A stretch of DNA of 64,000 bases from NCBI RefSeq assembly GCF_047272945.1, contig NZ_JBKOPS010000010.1, forward strand, positions 62,001 to 126,000. Reading direction: 5' to 3'. A program made the translations under genes and the position numbers. The DNA is from Rubrolithibacter danxiaensis (lineage in GTDB: Bacteria; Bacteroidota; Bacteroidia; Sphingobacteriales; Sphingobacteriaceae). A model generated the notes under the pieces. That model was not told where the DNA came from, made no database searches, and saw nothing but the letters and a program-made list of their open reading frames with translations. Below are positions 1-9,288 of the stretch, one piece after another (position 1 is the stretch's first letter; every line of letters begins with the position of its first letter).

Positions 1-2131
1 CGTTAATTGCTTTTATATTTTGAATGGCAGGTAGTCTGGAAATACGCCATGCTGCAGATACAGCCGGGAATAATCCCCATTTATTATTTTTACCAAACTT
101 TGTATTACCTTCATAACGTGCTGAAGCTGTTAAGAAATAGGTGTCATCGTAGCTATAATTTGCACGGCCAAGGAAAGCGATTGTTTTTTCCTTACTCCTC
201 CAGGAATCCATACCTAAACGGCCACTCTCCCGGTTCCAGCTTCCTGCATCCAGATTATCATAACCAAAGGCATCTGAAGGAAAGTTCATGTTTTCTGCCC
301 AGAAACCATTATTATTAAATTCCTGGTAAGAATAGCCTCCCATTAATTTAATATCATGTTTATTAATATGGGTGTAATAATTACCTAGCCACTCTAGTGT
401 ATAATCAGTCCACTTCTCATCCTGTAACCTTGCTCGTCCTGTTCTGCCGTTATTTACAGATTCTGCAGACCCAGAAGTATAATACTCCCGGCCTAAACGG
501 TCGTGTCCCTGACGTGCAAGCTTCAACTCGGTGTTTAAGTTCTTTAAAATATTCAGTTTAAAGTTTAAGTCGACGATTGAATAAGTGTTATCAGCACCGT
601 TCTCCCTTGCAAGTAAATCCTGAACAGGATTGTAAGTATCGTAGCCCTGTAATGTGTTGTATTTTAACGGATCGTTCGGGTCCATGATAGCAATGGTTGG
701 ATTCAGCTTAACAGCTTGTTGGAATGCACCGTAATTGGTGAATTCTTCGTTTGCAATACGATACGAAATATTTCCACCAAACTCTAGCAGGCCATCCAGT
801 GCTTTCTGCTGGAAATTAGAATTAAAGCCGTATTCTCTCCGATCAGAAGCAATATCAATTGCTGATTTATCGCGGAAATTACCGGAAATACGGAAGACAG
901 TATTTTCACTACCTCCTGCAACTGATAAATAATGATTTTGCCCGAAATTGTCTTTACGGATCAATTGATCGTACCAGTTTGTTCTTGCGCCAAAATCAAT
1001 ATCCCGTTTATGCGCCAAAAACTCTTCCGGTGACAGGATATCAGGTTTCTCTGCTACCACATCTTTTTCAATATAACTGTCGTAGGTAACCGTTACTTTA
1101 CCTGCACGGCCTTTTTTGGTTTGCACAAGAATAACACCGTTTGCTCCGCGAGAACCATAAATAGCAGCAGCAGAAGCATCTTTCAATACAGTAATAGATT
1201 CTATATCCTGCTGAGCGACGTTACGCAAATCTCCTCCGGGCATTCCGTTAATAACAATTAACGGACCATTTCCCGCTTCAACAGAAGCAGCACCACGCAC
1301 CTGCACGTCTGTACTACGATTGGGGTCGGCAGCTGCAGGGTTAGAAATTGTTACCCCTCCAACTTTACCTTCAATCATTTGCAAAGGGCTGTTTACGGCA
1401 CCCGGAAGGAAATCTTTACTGTTAACAGTAGTTACCGCACTGGTTAATTCTCGTTTTTGTACAGAACCATATCCAACTACAACCACTTCATTTAGCGCAG
1501 TGGCAGTTGATTTAAGTTGTACAGTTACTGAAGTACGGCCGTTAAGTGCTACTTCCTGTGTAGTAAATCCAATGTATGTAAACACCAGTGTTGCATTTGC
1601 ATCTGGTATATTGATTGAGAACTTTCCGTTTGCGTCTGTTGTGGTGGCCATACTACTACCTTTCACTTTAACGCTTACTCCCGGCAAGGGCTCTCCTTGT
1701 TCATCGGTAACTGTACCTGTAACAGGTGCCTGTACATCGAGCGTACTTAATTCGGGCAAAACCGATGTTACTGAAGGCGTTTCCGAATTACGATTTAATA
1801 CAATAGTATTATCTGAAACTTCATAAGATAGATTTAATGGTGGAAGCACCATATCAAGTACGTATTGAAGTGTTTTACCCTCTACAGAAAAGCTTACTTT
1901 TCGGGAAGATTGTATCAAAGCAGAGCTATAAATAAATCGTGCATTGGTAAGTTTTTCAATAGAATTCAGTACTTCACTTATCTCCTTGTTTGTTTCATTT
2001 AGGGTAACCTTCTCAAGCAGCACCTGCGCCCTGCCATCGCGGGCTACAGCACTCCCCATAAGAAAGATCGCTATTGACAATTGTAAGAGACTGATTTTCA
2101 TAATTGTCAGTAAAAATGATTTTTTATTCAT
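1..2131 (-). CDS. SusC/RagA family TonB-linked outer membrane protein (3' end outside window)
   Basis: Outer-membrane TonB-dependent receptor that imports a glycan, peptide or siderophore-like ligand, normally with a SusD lipoprotein encoded next (not in the window). The frame is open from the ATG at 2131 to the window edge, giving about 710 residues. In order I see a signal peptide (about residues 1-35, ending RDGRAQ), an STN domain (about 36-105), a carboxypeptidase-like regulatory domain (about 137-212, GTVTDEQGEPLPGVSVKVKG), the plug (VVVGYGSVQKRE, then LKDASAAAIYGSRGANGVI) and the first barrel strands (RYEGNTKFGKNKWGLFPAVS). A second in-frame ATG at 2101 leaves a shorter signal. The STN domain marks a transducing receptor that signals to the FecR and ECF sigma genes just upstream. 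Family is secure; the ligand cannot be told. Confidence 0.95.
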   Translation of the reverse strand, partial: MNKKSFLLTIMKISLLQLSIAIFLMGSAVARDGRAQVLLEKVTLNETNKEISEVLNSIEKLTNARFIYSSALIQSSRKVSFSVEGKTLQYVLDMVLPPLNLSYEVSDNTIVLNRNSETPSVTSVLPELSTLDVQAPVTGTVTDEQGEPLPGVSVKVKGSSMATTTDANGKFSINIPDANATLVFTYIGFTTQEVALNGRTSVTVQLKSTATALNEVVVVGYGSVQKRELTSAVTTVNSKDFLPGAVNSPLQMIEGKVGGVTISNPAAADPNRSTDVQVRGAASVEAGNGPLIVINGMPGGDLRNVAQQDIESITVLKDASAAAIYGSRGANGVILVQTKKGRAGKVTVTYDSYIEKDVVAEKPDILSPEEFLAHKRDIDFGARTNWYDQLIRKDNFGQNHYLSVAGGSENTVFRISGNFRDKSAIDIASDRREYGFNSNFQQKALDGLLEFGGNISYRIANEEFTNYGAFQQAVKLNPTIAIMDPNDPLKYNTLQGYDTYNPVQDLLARENGADNTYSIVDLNFKLNILKNLNTELKLARQGHDRLGREYYTSGSAESVNNGRTGRARLQDEKWTDYTLEWLGNYYTHINKHDIKLMGGYSYQEFNNNGFWAENMNFPSDAFGYDNLDAGSWNRESGRLGMDSWRSKEKTIAFLGRANYSYDDTYFLTASARYEGNTKFGKNNKWGLFPAVSAAWRISRLPAIQNIKAIN

Positions 2132-2223
2132 AAGTTTGGTTTAATGGTTGAATTTGATTAGTAATTCGACAAAAAATCCCTGTTTACAACAATGTTGTAT
2201 TGAATCGGGGGATGAAGAATGAT

Positions 2224-2247
2224 CCGTCAGTGCTGCAACACTGGCGG
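2224..2247. promoter_or_regulatory. Intercistronic hairpin between fecR and susC
   Basis: A 9-bp stem (CCGTCAGTG / CACTGGCGG, one G-T wobble) with a 6-nt loop lies between the anti-sigma and receptor genes. A run of T follows it on the plus strand only, so it is not a classic terminator for the minus-strand genes. It may stabilise or attenuate the downstream susC message. Confidence 0.45.
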
Positions 2248-2316
2248 TTCTTTTTTAAAGTGGTTTAGTTTTAAATTTCAAATTGCATAGGCGCTTTGTT
2301 TTAGTTTAATACTTTG

Positions 2317-3423
2317 TTAGTTAGTTGTAGTTGTAGTACATCCTTTGCCATCTATTATAACCTTCCCGTTATTAATAGAGTAATGTGCTTCAACTGCTCT
2401 GCAAATCAAATCCAGCTTTTCATCAAGCGACTGATCAGCAAGAGTAGCTGTTAAAGGACAATTGGCTAAGTTCTTTTCGTTATATATAATAGTAACGGAA
2501 TAAGCACGACTTATTGCCTTAACGATGTCAGAAAATGGCGTTTCATTAAAATTGAAAGAAGTCTTTGATACTTCTTTAGACAGTTCAAGCGGTTTCGGCA
2601 GGTGTGTTTTAACCAAACGTTCTTCAGTACGCAGGTAAACAACTTTCTCATTCGGCGTTAATAATACTTCAGATAAAGGTCTTTTTTTATTATCGGAAGC
2701 AGAAGCCGGCTTCTCGTAATAAACAGAGACTTTCCCGGTGTTAACTATTACCTCAAACTGTTTCGCTCCTTTTTTAGCGTTTACAGTAAAGCTTGTTCCT
2801 AATACGCGGGTAACCATATCGCCGCTATGCACCAGAAAAGGCCTTTTTGCATCTTTACTTACTTCAAATAAAGCTTCCCCTGTTAAAAAAACCTCTCTTT
2901 TCGATGCAGTAAACACGCCTGGATACATAATTTCGCTTCCCGGCTGTAATACCACAGAAGATTTATCAGACAATTTTACCAGCATTGGATAGGATGCTGA
3001 ATTAATTTTTTTTATTAAAATATCCGATTGAGTTAAGCTGTTACTTTTGTTGGCATTGCTGCCCACCTTTTGCTCTCTTTTAAAATAGACAAGGCCGGCC
3101 ACACTCGCAAGTAATAAAACCGCAGCTATCCGAAGCCAGGAAGATCGGTAAAACAAAGGCCTTACTTCTTTTTTTAGAAATTGCCTTTCTCTTAAACGTT
3201 CTACCATTGCATCAATTTCTGCCTGACTTAGCTCTCCTACGGGATTAATGTGAACAGAACGAATAATATCAATTGCCTGCTGCACAACTATAGCCTTGTC
3301 CGGATTCTGAGAGATCCATGAGTGCCAAAAAACATCTTTTTCCCGGGAATTGTTTATTACCCAGTCTAAAAAGAAATCGTCACTTAAAAAGTCTTCTGCT
3401 TCAAAGTTGTTGTAATCGGTCAT
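2317..3423 (-). CDS. FecR family anti-sigma factor with DUF4974 domain
   Basis: Inner-membrane anti-sigma factor that holds the ECF sigma factor (3547-4116) inactive until the STN domain of the SusC receptor signals through the periplasm. The 368-residue protein has a cytoplasmic N-terminus of about 95 residues, one membrane segment at about 97-114 (IAAVLLLASVAGLVYF), a FecR domain (LSDKSSVVLQPGSEIMYPG to LGTSFTVNA) and a C-terminal DUF4974 region from about 290 (FNETPFSDIVKAISRAYSVTI). It follows the sigma gene by 123 bp and precedes susC by 185 bp, the standard Bacteroidota sigma-FecR-SusC order. The upstream gap holds a 12-bp palindrome (AGGTATATACCT, 3456-3467). Confidence 0.93.
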   Translation of the reverse strand: MTDYNNFEAEDFLSDDFFLDWVINNSREKDVFWHSWISQNPDKAIVVQQAIDIIRSVHINPVGELSQAEIDAMVERLRERQFLKKEVRPLFYRSSWLRIAAVLLLASVAGLVYFKREQKVGSNANKSNSLTQSDILIKKINSASYPMLVKLSDKSSVVLQPGSEIMYPGVFTASKREVFLTGEALFEVSKDAKRPFLVHSGDMVTRVLGTSFTVNAKKGAKQFEVIVNTGKVSVYYEKPASASDNKKRPLSEVLLTPNEKVVYLRTEERLVKTHLPKPLELSKEVSKTSFNFNETPFSDIVKAISRAYSVTIIYNEKNLANCPLTATLADQSLDEKLDLICRAVEAHYSINNGKVIIDGKGCTTTTTN

Positions 3424-3546
3424 TGGCTGCTCAGGCTATAGATGCACCTGTATATAGGTATATACCTGAAGGGGAGATTTCTACTGAAAAAAAATGAACT
3501 TTTTTTTTCAAACAGGAATAAATATCTGATTATCAGGAGACAAAAT

Positions 3547-4116
3547 TCAAATAAATCCAAAGAGAATTGAGAAAGCTACTTTGAACCATTCGTTCCTTAA
3601 ACGCTGGATGGAGTCACGTAATAAATTATAAACCGACTGTTTAGTAACTCCCATTATTTCAGCGATCTGTTCGCTATTCAGACCTTCATAAAAGCGGAGG
3701 TAGATAATCTCCTTTTGTCTTTTTGGAAGTTCGTTCAGTATTTTTTTAATACGTGATTCGGTTTCTTCCGACAATTGTTCTTCTATAATTTTTGTTTCTA
3801 TATTAAATTCTACCAGGAAGTGGTAGTTATCATCCAAAGAATCTGTTTTATCCCACTTTTTATATTCCCTGAATATCCGTAACCGGATGGCTTTAAAGAG
3901 GTATGATTTTACAGATGGTGTCTGGCTGATCCTTTTTCTGCGGTTCCAAAGTTCAAAAAAAACATCCTGAATGCAGTCTTTCACAAATTCATGGTCATGA
4001 ATTATCCGCATCCCGTAACCATACAGCGGCGTGCTAAGCTTGTGTATTAACTTCTCGTATGCCTGCTGATCCCCGTTTCGGAAACGAGCCCAAAGTTCCT
4101 GATAATTCTCACTCAA
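3547..4116 (-). CDS. ECF RNA polymerase sigma factor (FecI-like)
   Basis: Sigma-70 family ECF factor of 189 residues that directs RNA polymerase to its cognate receptor operon. Region 2 is visible at about residues 10-80 (YEKLIHKLSTPLYGYGMRI, DHEFVKDCIQDVFFELWNRR) and region 4 at about 120-175 (LNELPKRQKEIIYLRFYEGL, SEQIAEIMGVTKQSVYNLL). The start must be TTG at 4116: an in-frame stop lies two codons upstream and no early ATG exists. The last residues (FKVAFSILFGFI) are notably hydrophobic. It heads a sigma-FecR-SusC set and is presumably controlled by the FecR protein; it may autoregulate the set. Confidence 0.93.
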   Translation of the reverse strand: MSENYQELWARFRNGDQQAYEKLIHKLSTPLYGYGMRIIHDHEFVKDCIQDVFFELWNRRKRISQTPSVKSYLFKAIRLRIFREYKKWDKTDSLDDNYHFLVEFNIETKIIEEQLSEETESRIKKILNELPKRQKEIIYLRFYEGLNSEQIAEIMGVTKQSVYNLLRDSIQRLRNEWFKVAFSILFGFI

Positions 4117-4170
4117 ATCTTAATGCGGTTGTTTGGAAAAAACAAATCTATTGAATCAAACAGATTCCAT

Positions 4171-4178
4171 CAAATATA
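4171..4178 (-). promoter_or_regulatory. Candidate -7 box upstream of the ECF sigma gene
   Basis: On the minus strand the octamer TATATTTG matches the Bacteroidota -7 consensus TAnnTTTG exactly and would give a leader of roughly 45-50 nt to the TTG start at 4116. I find no convincing TTTG -33 element at the expected distance, so this is a moderate call. Confidence 0.4.
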
Positions 4179-4361
4179 ACCGCATTAGTTTCTATTTACC
4201 TTAATCCTGTTACAGAAAAAGGTGCCTGAAATGTAGTATATCTTTGCAAAAAATGTAAACGAACAACTGTAATTTGTTAATTAAAAGCATTTTAACAATA
4301 CGTTTCTACACTTTTTTACATCCCTGATAATATATTACTTTTTAAGCACCTTTTATGATGT

Positions 4362-6350
4362 TTACTTGCTACTTGCTTTCCAAACGTCATTTTCCGAATT
4401 GTGATCCGGCAGTACGTGGTCTGGATCAAACGTTACCGATTCAATTTTTTCAGTTGATGGATATTTAAAAGTCCAGGTGATATTTCTTTCCCAAATTTCG
4501 ACCGGCAATTTCACACGATCTGTTTTACCACTTACAGTTTTCACTTCAAGAACAACTGGCATAGGCATTTTTTCCAAATTGGCAATTGTTATTAAAGCTC
4601 CTTTTGCAGGGTTTTCATCGGCATATTTCACGTCCAGTACTGCGGCATCAAATCGCCAGTTATTGATAAACCATCCCCGCCAGAACCAGTTTAAATTTTC
4701 ACCGGCCACATTTTCAATTGTCCTGTAAAAATCATCAGGAGTTGGATGTTTAAAAGCCCAGCGCTCAATATAGGTACGAAGAGCACGATCAAAACGTTCC
4801 GGCCCTAAAATTTGCTCTCTCAGTAAAGTAAGGCCTGTTCCCGGTTTAAAGTATGCCAGATAACCAATACTTTGTTCTCTCATGTTATCGGGGCTGCTCA
4901 ATATCGGCTCAAAGTAAGGGCTGGTTAACACCGTAGCCTGCTTGTGCATATCCGGTTTTTTCTCCCGATATTCACCATTATTAAAATTTTCTGTAGAGAG
5001 ACTGTTAATAAAAGTGTTAAAACCTTCATCCATCCACGCATACAGGCGCTCGTTTGAACCAACAATCATAGGAAACCAGGTGTGCCCGAATTCATGATCT
5101 GTTACGCCAAACAAAGCATCTCCTTTTGCTTTCCATCCACAGAAAACGATACCCGGATATTCCATACCGCCAACATTACTTGCCACGTTTGTGGCAGCTG
5201 GATAAGGGAATTCGTATAATTTGTTTGAATAAAACTCAATCGACGCTTTCGTATATTCAGTAGATCGTCCCCATGCAGAATCGCCTGCGCTTTCTACCGG
5301 ATAAGCCGAAATTGCCAGGCATTTTTTGCCGCTTGGTAGATTTATTTTCGCTGCATCAACAATAAAAGAAGCAGATGAAGCCCAGGCTGCATCGCGTGCA
5401 TTTGAAATTTTATAGTGCCATGTTAACTCTTTTTTTCCTGAAGGCCTTGAACGTGCATCATTCACTTCTTTCGAAGACCGGATGGCAACTGTTTTATCAC
5501 TTTTTGCAGCTTCAGCCCAGCGTTTTTGCTGTTCGGTTGTATACACTTCCTGCGGGTTTAATAATTCTCCGGAACAAACAACGATATGGTTAGATGGAAC
5601 CGTAATATTCAGATCAAGGTTTCCATATTCCAGGTAAAACTCGCTTGGACCAAGATAAGGAATTACATTCCAGCCAGACACATCGTCAAATACCGCTACC
5701 CGCGGATACCATTGCGCCATCGAAAAAATCTTTCCATTTTTTGTTTGCAATACACCCATGCGGTCTGATCCATAATCAGGAGCGATAAAGGAATATTCTA
5801 TTTTCAGCCTTAATTGTCCGCCTGAAGATTTTAATGCAGCAGGTAGAAATACCTGCATACGCGTATCATTAATTTCATATTTTACGTCAGTCGCTTTATC
5901 TCCTGATAATAATTTAACCGATGCAATTTTATAGCCGGCGTCAAAAAACTGGCCGTGACTTCCGTTCCGGCTGCCATTTAACGGAATAATAGCGTTTCCC
6001 CGTGAATCAGATTTGAATAAGTTCTGATCAAGCTGCATCCACAGGAATGGGAGTTCTTCGGGACTGTTATTGGTATAAGTAAGAATTACCGATCCGGTTA
6101 CTCGGTTGGTTGCCTCATCAAGCTTTACATCTAGTTTATAATCGGCCTTATTCTGCCAGTATTTAGGGCCCGGCTGGCCGCTTGCAGTACGGTATTCGTT
6201 CCCATTCTTAGTATAAAACATCGGTCCAAAGGCATCATTGTAATTATACCTCGATGTTACCTGGGCTGATGTACCTGATGAATTTTGCTGCGCTGAACTC
6301 TCACTAATAATTAAAGCCAGCATTACACTGGCATACAATTTCCATTTCAT
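4362..6350 (-). CDS. M1 family metallopeptidase, secreted
   Basis: Zinc aminopeptidase-type enzyme of 662 residues. It has a signal peptide (about residues 1-20, ending SSAQ). The gluzincin site is HEFGH at about 419-423, followed by the third zinc ligand in AWMDEGFN about 20 residues on, and the substrate-binding GXMEN motif appears as GGMEYPG. An N-terminal beta-sandwich typical of M1 enzymes precedes the catalytic domain. It is probably periplasmic or surface-exposed and digests peptides. It lies 91 bp after the ArsC-like gene on the same strand, with a weak hairpin between them, so cotranscription with the receptor upstream is possible but not certain. Confidence 0.92.
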   Translation of the reverse strand: MKWKLYASVMLALIISESSAQQNSSGTSAQVTSRYNYNDAFGPMFYTKNGNEYRTASGQPGPKYWQNKADYKLDVKLDEATNRVTGSVILTYTNNSPEELPFLWMQLDQNLFKSDSRGNAIIPLNGSRNGSHGQFFDAGYKIASVKLLSGDKATDVKYEINDTRMQVFLPAALKSSGGQLRLKIEYSFIAPDYGSDRMGVLQTKNGKIFSMAQWYPRVAVFDDVSGWNVIPYLGPSEFYLEYGNLDLNITVPSNHIVVCSGELLNPQEVYTTEQQKRWAEAAKSDKTVAIRSSKEVNDARSRPSGKKELTWHYKISNARDAAWASSASFIVDAAKINLPSGKKCLAISAYPVESAGDSAWGRSTEYTKASIEFYSNKLYEFPYPAATNVASNVGGMEYPGIVFCGWKAKGDALFGVTDHEFGHTWFPMIVGSNERLYAWMDEGFNTFINSLSTENFNNGEYREKKPDMHKQATVLTSPYFEPILSSPDNMREQSIGYLAYFKPGTGLTLLREQILGPERFDRALRTYIERWAFKHPTPDDFYRTIENVAGENLNWFWRGWFINNWRFDAAVLDVKYADENPAKGALITIANLEKMPMPVVLEVKTVSGKTDRVKLPVEIWERNITWTFKYPSTEKIESVTFDPDHVLPDHNSENDVWKASSK

Positions 6351-6382
6351 GTTATGATTAATAAATTTTGGAAGATAAAACT

Positions 6383-6410
6383 TTCCCTGTTAAGATTTTT
6401 AAACAGGGAA
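6383..6410 (-). terminator. Hairpin between the ArsC-like and M1 genes
   Basis: A 9-bp perfect stem (TTCCCTGTT / AACAGGGAA) with a 10-nt loop follows the ArsC-like gene on the minus strand. The tail is only mildly T-rich (AGTTTTATC), so it is a weak or partial terminator. Confidence 0.4.
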
Positions 6411-6441
6411 TAACAGTAAAGCAAATGTTACAGTTTTACTT

Positions 6442-6786
6442 TTACAGTAATTGCTTCTCAAACGCCTCTTCATCAAAGCCGAAAAGCAGAACATTATTAC
6501 TTTCAATAATGGGCCGTTTTATAACACTGGTTTTTTCCTGCATCAGAGTAAATGCCGCTTTATCTGTTGTTATCCCTTGCTGAACTTGAAGATCCAGTTT
6601 CTTCCAGGTGGTTCCTCGTTTGTTTATCAAATTTTCCCATCCCGTTTTCTGAGCCCACTCACTCAACTTATCCTCTGAAATTCCTAACTTTTTAAAGTCA
6701 TGAAATTCGTACTGAATCTGGTGCTGGTTAAGCCAGTTCAATGCTTTTTTTACTGTGTCGCAATTTTTAATTCCGTAAACTATCAT
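6442..6786 (-). CDS. ArsC/Spx family reductase-like protein
   Basis: A 114-residue protein with the thioredoxin fold of the ArsC/Spx/YffB family. The N-terminus MIVYGIKNCDTVKKAL carries the single active-site-type cysteine (Cys9 in KNCDT) as in YffB, and VIKRPIIE near residue 90 is the family's C-terminal motif. Its size is normal for the family. It starts 5 bp after the stop of the TonB receptor gene, so the two are very likely cotranscribed. No CXXC and no arsenic-specific context is seen here; the true substrate of YffB-type proteins is unclear, and arsenate reduction should not be assumed. Confidence 0.85.
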   Translation of the reverse strand: MIVYGIKNCDTVKKALNWLNQHQIQYEFHDFKKLGISEDKLSEWAQKTGWENLINKRGTTWKKLDLQVQQGITTDKAAFTLMQEKTSVIKRPIIESNNVLLFGFDEEAFEKQLL

Positions 6787-6791
6787 AATTA

Positions 6792-9230
6792 TTATTGAGC
6801 GCCGCCGCTGCTTTTTCCCTGAACATCATCGTTATTTATCCCTCTTTTATTTTTCTTAATACCTTGCTGAAGTTTACCAAAACGGTAATTAAAGCCAAAA
6901 TTAAATGAGCGGTAAAAATTCTGGTACCTCGACCGTTGAATAAAATCGGGGGTAACCTGATCATTTTTATACTCCCGGTATTTCTGGAAAGGATTGCTTA
7001 CGCTCATGCTAAGTGAGGCTTTTTTATCGAAGAACTCTTTAGAAATACTGGCAGAAGAATAAATATACGGGTTGGAAGTTCCCTGCAGAGTTAGCCACCC
7101 GCTGTAATAACCGGCATTTACGCTAACTCGCCAATTTTTATCAAACGAGTAGCCGAAATAGGTGTAGGCATTGCCCTGCAAGCCGTCGTTCTTATACATT
7201 TTGCTGTTTAGAAACCCTTCAAGCCAAACATAAGAAACGTCTCCGTTCAGGTTCATACTCAATTTTTTAGTGAGATTAATATTTAACCCTCCGTTTATAC
7301 CTGCACGCTTATTTTTACCAATATTTTTGTATGTGGTATAAGTTACCGTATCAACCGGGTTAAGCTCTGATATATATTCTATTGTGTTGTTAGCAAACGA
7401 GTAATTCAGGCCAAGATTTATGGATCCCTTTTTGAAAGTGCTGAATCCAAGGTCAAACGTGTGATTAAGCACCGCATCCAGGTCCTTGTTTCCCTGATTT
7501 ATAAACCTGGGATTTGACCGGTCAATAAAAGGGTTTAGCTGCCATATGCCCGGACGCTGTATCCGTTGTGTATACCCCAGATTTAAGCTACTCATATTTT
7601 TAAACTTACGCTGTACAGAAATGGAGGGGATGAAATTATTGTAACTTTTTTCCAGACCGGAGTTTGTTGTAGCAAAATTTGCATCAATGGTAGTTCTTTC
7701 TAACCGTAAGCCGGCCCGTAATCCCCAGTTTTTTAGCTTCAGATTATACGAATTATAAAAACTATACACATCCTGCCTGTGGTCAAACTGGTTTGACGCA
7801 TTCTCATCCTTTATGTAATCACCGCTTGCATTCTTGTTTCTGTACTCAAAGTCGCTGAAATTATTTCTTAAAATTGCCTTCAGTCCGCCTTCAATATCTA
7901 TTATTTTTTTAACCGGATGTACATAATCCAACTGAAAAGTCTGCTCTCTTGAACCTGACTTATTTTCCTGCTGATAGTCTTTGCCCGTATATTCAAATTG
8001 TTGGGAAGTAAGCAATTCGCTAAACTGCTGATCTTTGGAATCACTGTATTTATAACTTCCCGTAAGGAGCTGATCTTTGCTTCGCTTAAACCCTAACTGG
8101 TAATTTAAGCCTAAATCAAAGCCATTCCAGCCCATATCACCACTATTATTTAATTGATAAGATTGCTCGAGGCTGCCTCCCTCCTGGTCATACAAAGCTG
8201 AAATCTGAGAATTTGATTGATCTCCATTCCACCTGTTTAAGCCAAATGATCCGGTAATTAAGTTTAATGTATCAATCTCATAACTTAACTCTCCACCTGC
8301 ATAACTGTAATTGCCGGTATTTTTATTCGAACCATTTTGCATCAGAAAGGAAGATGGAATAATCCCAATTCTTGAATTAGTGAAAGTTCTTGCAGGAGCT
8401 TGCTGCCAGCTGGAACCGCCGTAGCCGGAAAAACCAATTTTACCACCCTTAATAGTTACATTGGTATTTACACCCGGGCCCCAGATTGAATTATACCGGG
8501 TTCCTAAACTGGCATTATATCCATTATCAATCTTTTTATTAGTGATTATATTAATTATGCCCGCCAGACCTTCAGCATCATATTTTGCAGGTGGATTTGT
8601 AATTACTTCAATTTTTGATATGGTATTTGCCGGAAGGCTTTTTAACACTTCCTTTGGATCACGGGCCATCATAGAGGAAGGGCGACCGTTGATAAGTATT
8701 TTATAGTTACCATTGCCCTTTAATTTAATGTTATCCTCCGCGTCAACAGTTATCATAGGAACTTTTCGCATCATATCCAGTGCATTTTGAACTTTGCTTT
8801 CCGGATCTGCCTGAACATCGTATGCTATTCTGTCAACTTCCTGCTTTATCAATGGCCTGTCGGCAGTTACAACCACTTCATTCAATTGCTTATTTTGTGA
8901 AGAAATTAAAACAGAACCAAGATCAACAGCATTCTTTGCTTCAGTGAGGCTGGCATTTACTATTTTTGCTTTATAACCCACCGCTATTACGGTTAACGAA
9001 TATTTTCCCTTACTTAATTTAGAAAAACTGAATGAACCGTCGTCTTTTGTAAGTGCAGTTTTTACAGCCTGCCCGGCTTCGTTTTTCAGGCTTACTGTTA
9101 TATAATCCAGGGGCCTTTTCGTAAGTGAATCGACAACCGTTCCTTTTATAGAAAAATCAACGTTTTGCGCATTTAAAGTGACAGAAAAAAACAGGAAAGC
9201 AACTAGGATCAGTAGGGGATGTGGTTTCAT
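6792..9230 (-). CDS. TonB-dependent outer membrane beta-barrel receptor
   Basis: An 812-residue outer-membrane protein. It has a signal peptide (about 1-21, ending LNAQ), a carboxypeptidase-like regulatory domain (about 27-110, IKGTVVDSLTKRPLDYITVSL), a plug (LNEVVVTADRPL to LAGIINIITNKKI) and a barrel of the OMP_b-brl_3 family. It lacks the STN domain of the SusC type and has no SusD partner, so it belongs to the second large class of Bacteroidota TonB receptors with unknown ligands. It ends 5 bp before the ArsC-like gene. Its 140-bp upstream region is rich in signals: a dyad in the leader, a near-consensus -7 box and three tandem TTAACA repeats, which suggests specific activation. Confidence 0.92.
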   Translation of the reverse strand: MKPHPLLILVAFLFFSVTLNAQNVDFSIKGTVVDSLTKRPLDYITVSLKNEAGQAVKTALTKDDGSFSFSKLSKGKYSLTVIAVGYKAKIVNASLTEAKNAVDLGSVLISSQNKQLNEVVVTADRPLIKQEVDRIAYDVQADPESKVQNALDMMRKVPMITVDAEDNIKLKGNGNYKILINGRPSSMMARDPKEVLKSLPANTISKIEVITNPPAKYDAEGLAGIINIITNKKIDNGYNASLGTRYNSIWGPGVNTNVTIKGGKIGFSGYGGSSWQQAPARTFTNSRIGIIPSSFLMQNGSNKNTGNYSYAGGELSYEIDTLNLITGSFGLNRWNGDQSNSQISALYDQEGGSLEQSYQLNNSGDMGWNGFDLGLNYQLGFKRSKDQLLTGSYKYSDSKDQQFSELLTSQQFEYTGKDYQQENKSGSREQTFQLDYVHPVKKIIDIEGGLKAILRNNFSDFEYRNKNASGDYIKDENASNQFDHRQDVYSFYNSYNLKLKNWGLRAGLRLERTTIDANFATTNSGLEKSYNNFIPSISVQRKFKNMSSLNLGYTQRIQRPGIWQLNPFIDRSNPRFINQGNKDLDAVLNHTFDLGFSTFKKGSINLGLNYSFANNTIEYISELNPVDTVTYTTYKNIGKNKRAGINGGLNINLTKKLSMNLNGDVSYVWLEGFLNSKMYKNDGLQGNAYTYFGYSFDKNWRVSVNAGYYSGWLTLQGTSNPYIYSSASISKEFFDKKASLSMSVSNPFQKYREYKNDQVTPDFIQRSRYQNFYRSFNFGFNYRFGKLQQGIKKNKRGINNDDVQGKSSGGAQ

Positions 9231-9248
9231 GGTCGGGCTTCTTTAATA

Positions 9249-9268
9249 TCAACTAAATAATTAGTTGA
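9249..9268. promoter_or_regulatory. 8-bp dyad in the leader of the TonB receptor gene
   Basis: A perfect inverted repeat TCAACTAA-ATAA-TTAGTTGA sits about 20 bp before the start codon at 9230. Its length and symmetry fit a dimeric repressor operator or an mRNA hairpin near the start. No regulator gene lies beside it. Confidence 0.5.
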
Positions 9269-9288
9269 CAATAGTAGAAATTAAATTT

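Noticed and set aside
1..2131. Several plus-strand open frames (7-318, 735-932, 859-1089, 1320-1826, 1944-2144)
   Set aside because: They lie opposite the SusC receptor gene, whose frame is open throughout with clear domains; the plus-strand products have no family features.
6442..6786. Arsenate reductase linked to the arsenosugar genes
   Set aside because: The protein has the single-Cys YffB-like motif and lies 11 kb away in a receptor operon; there is no support for an arsenic role.
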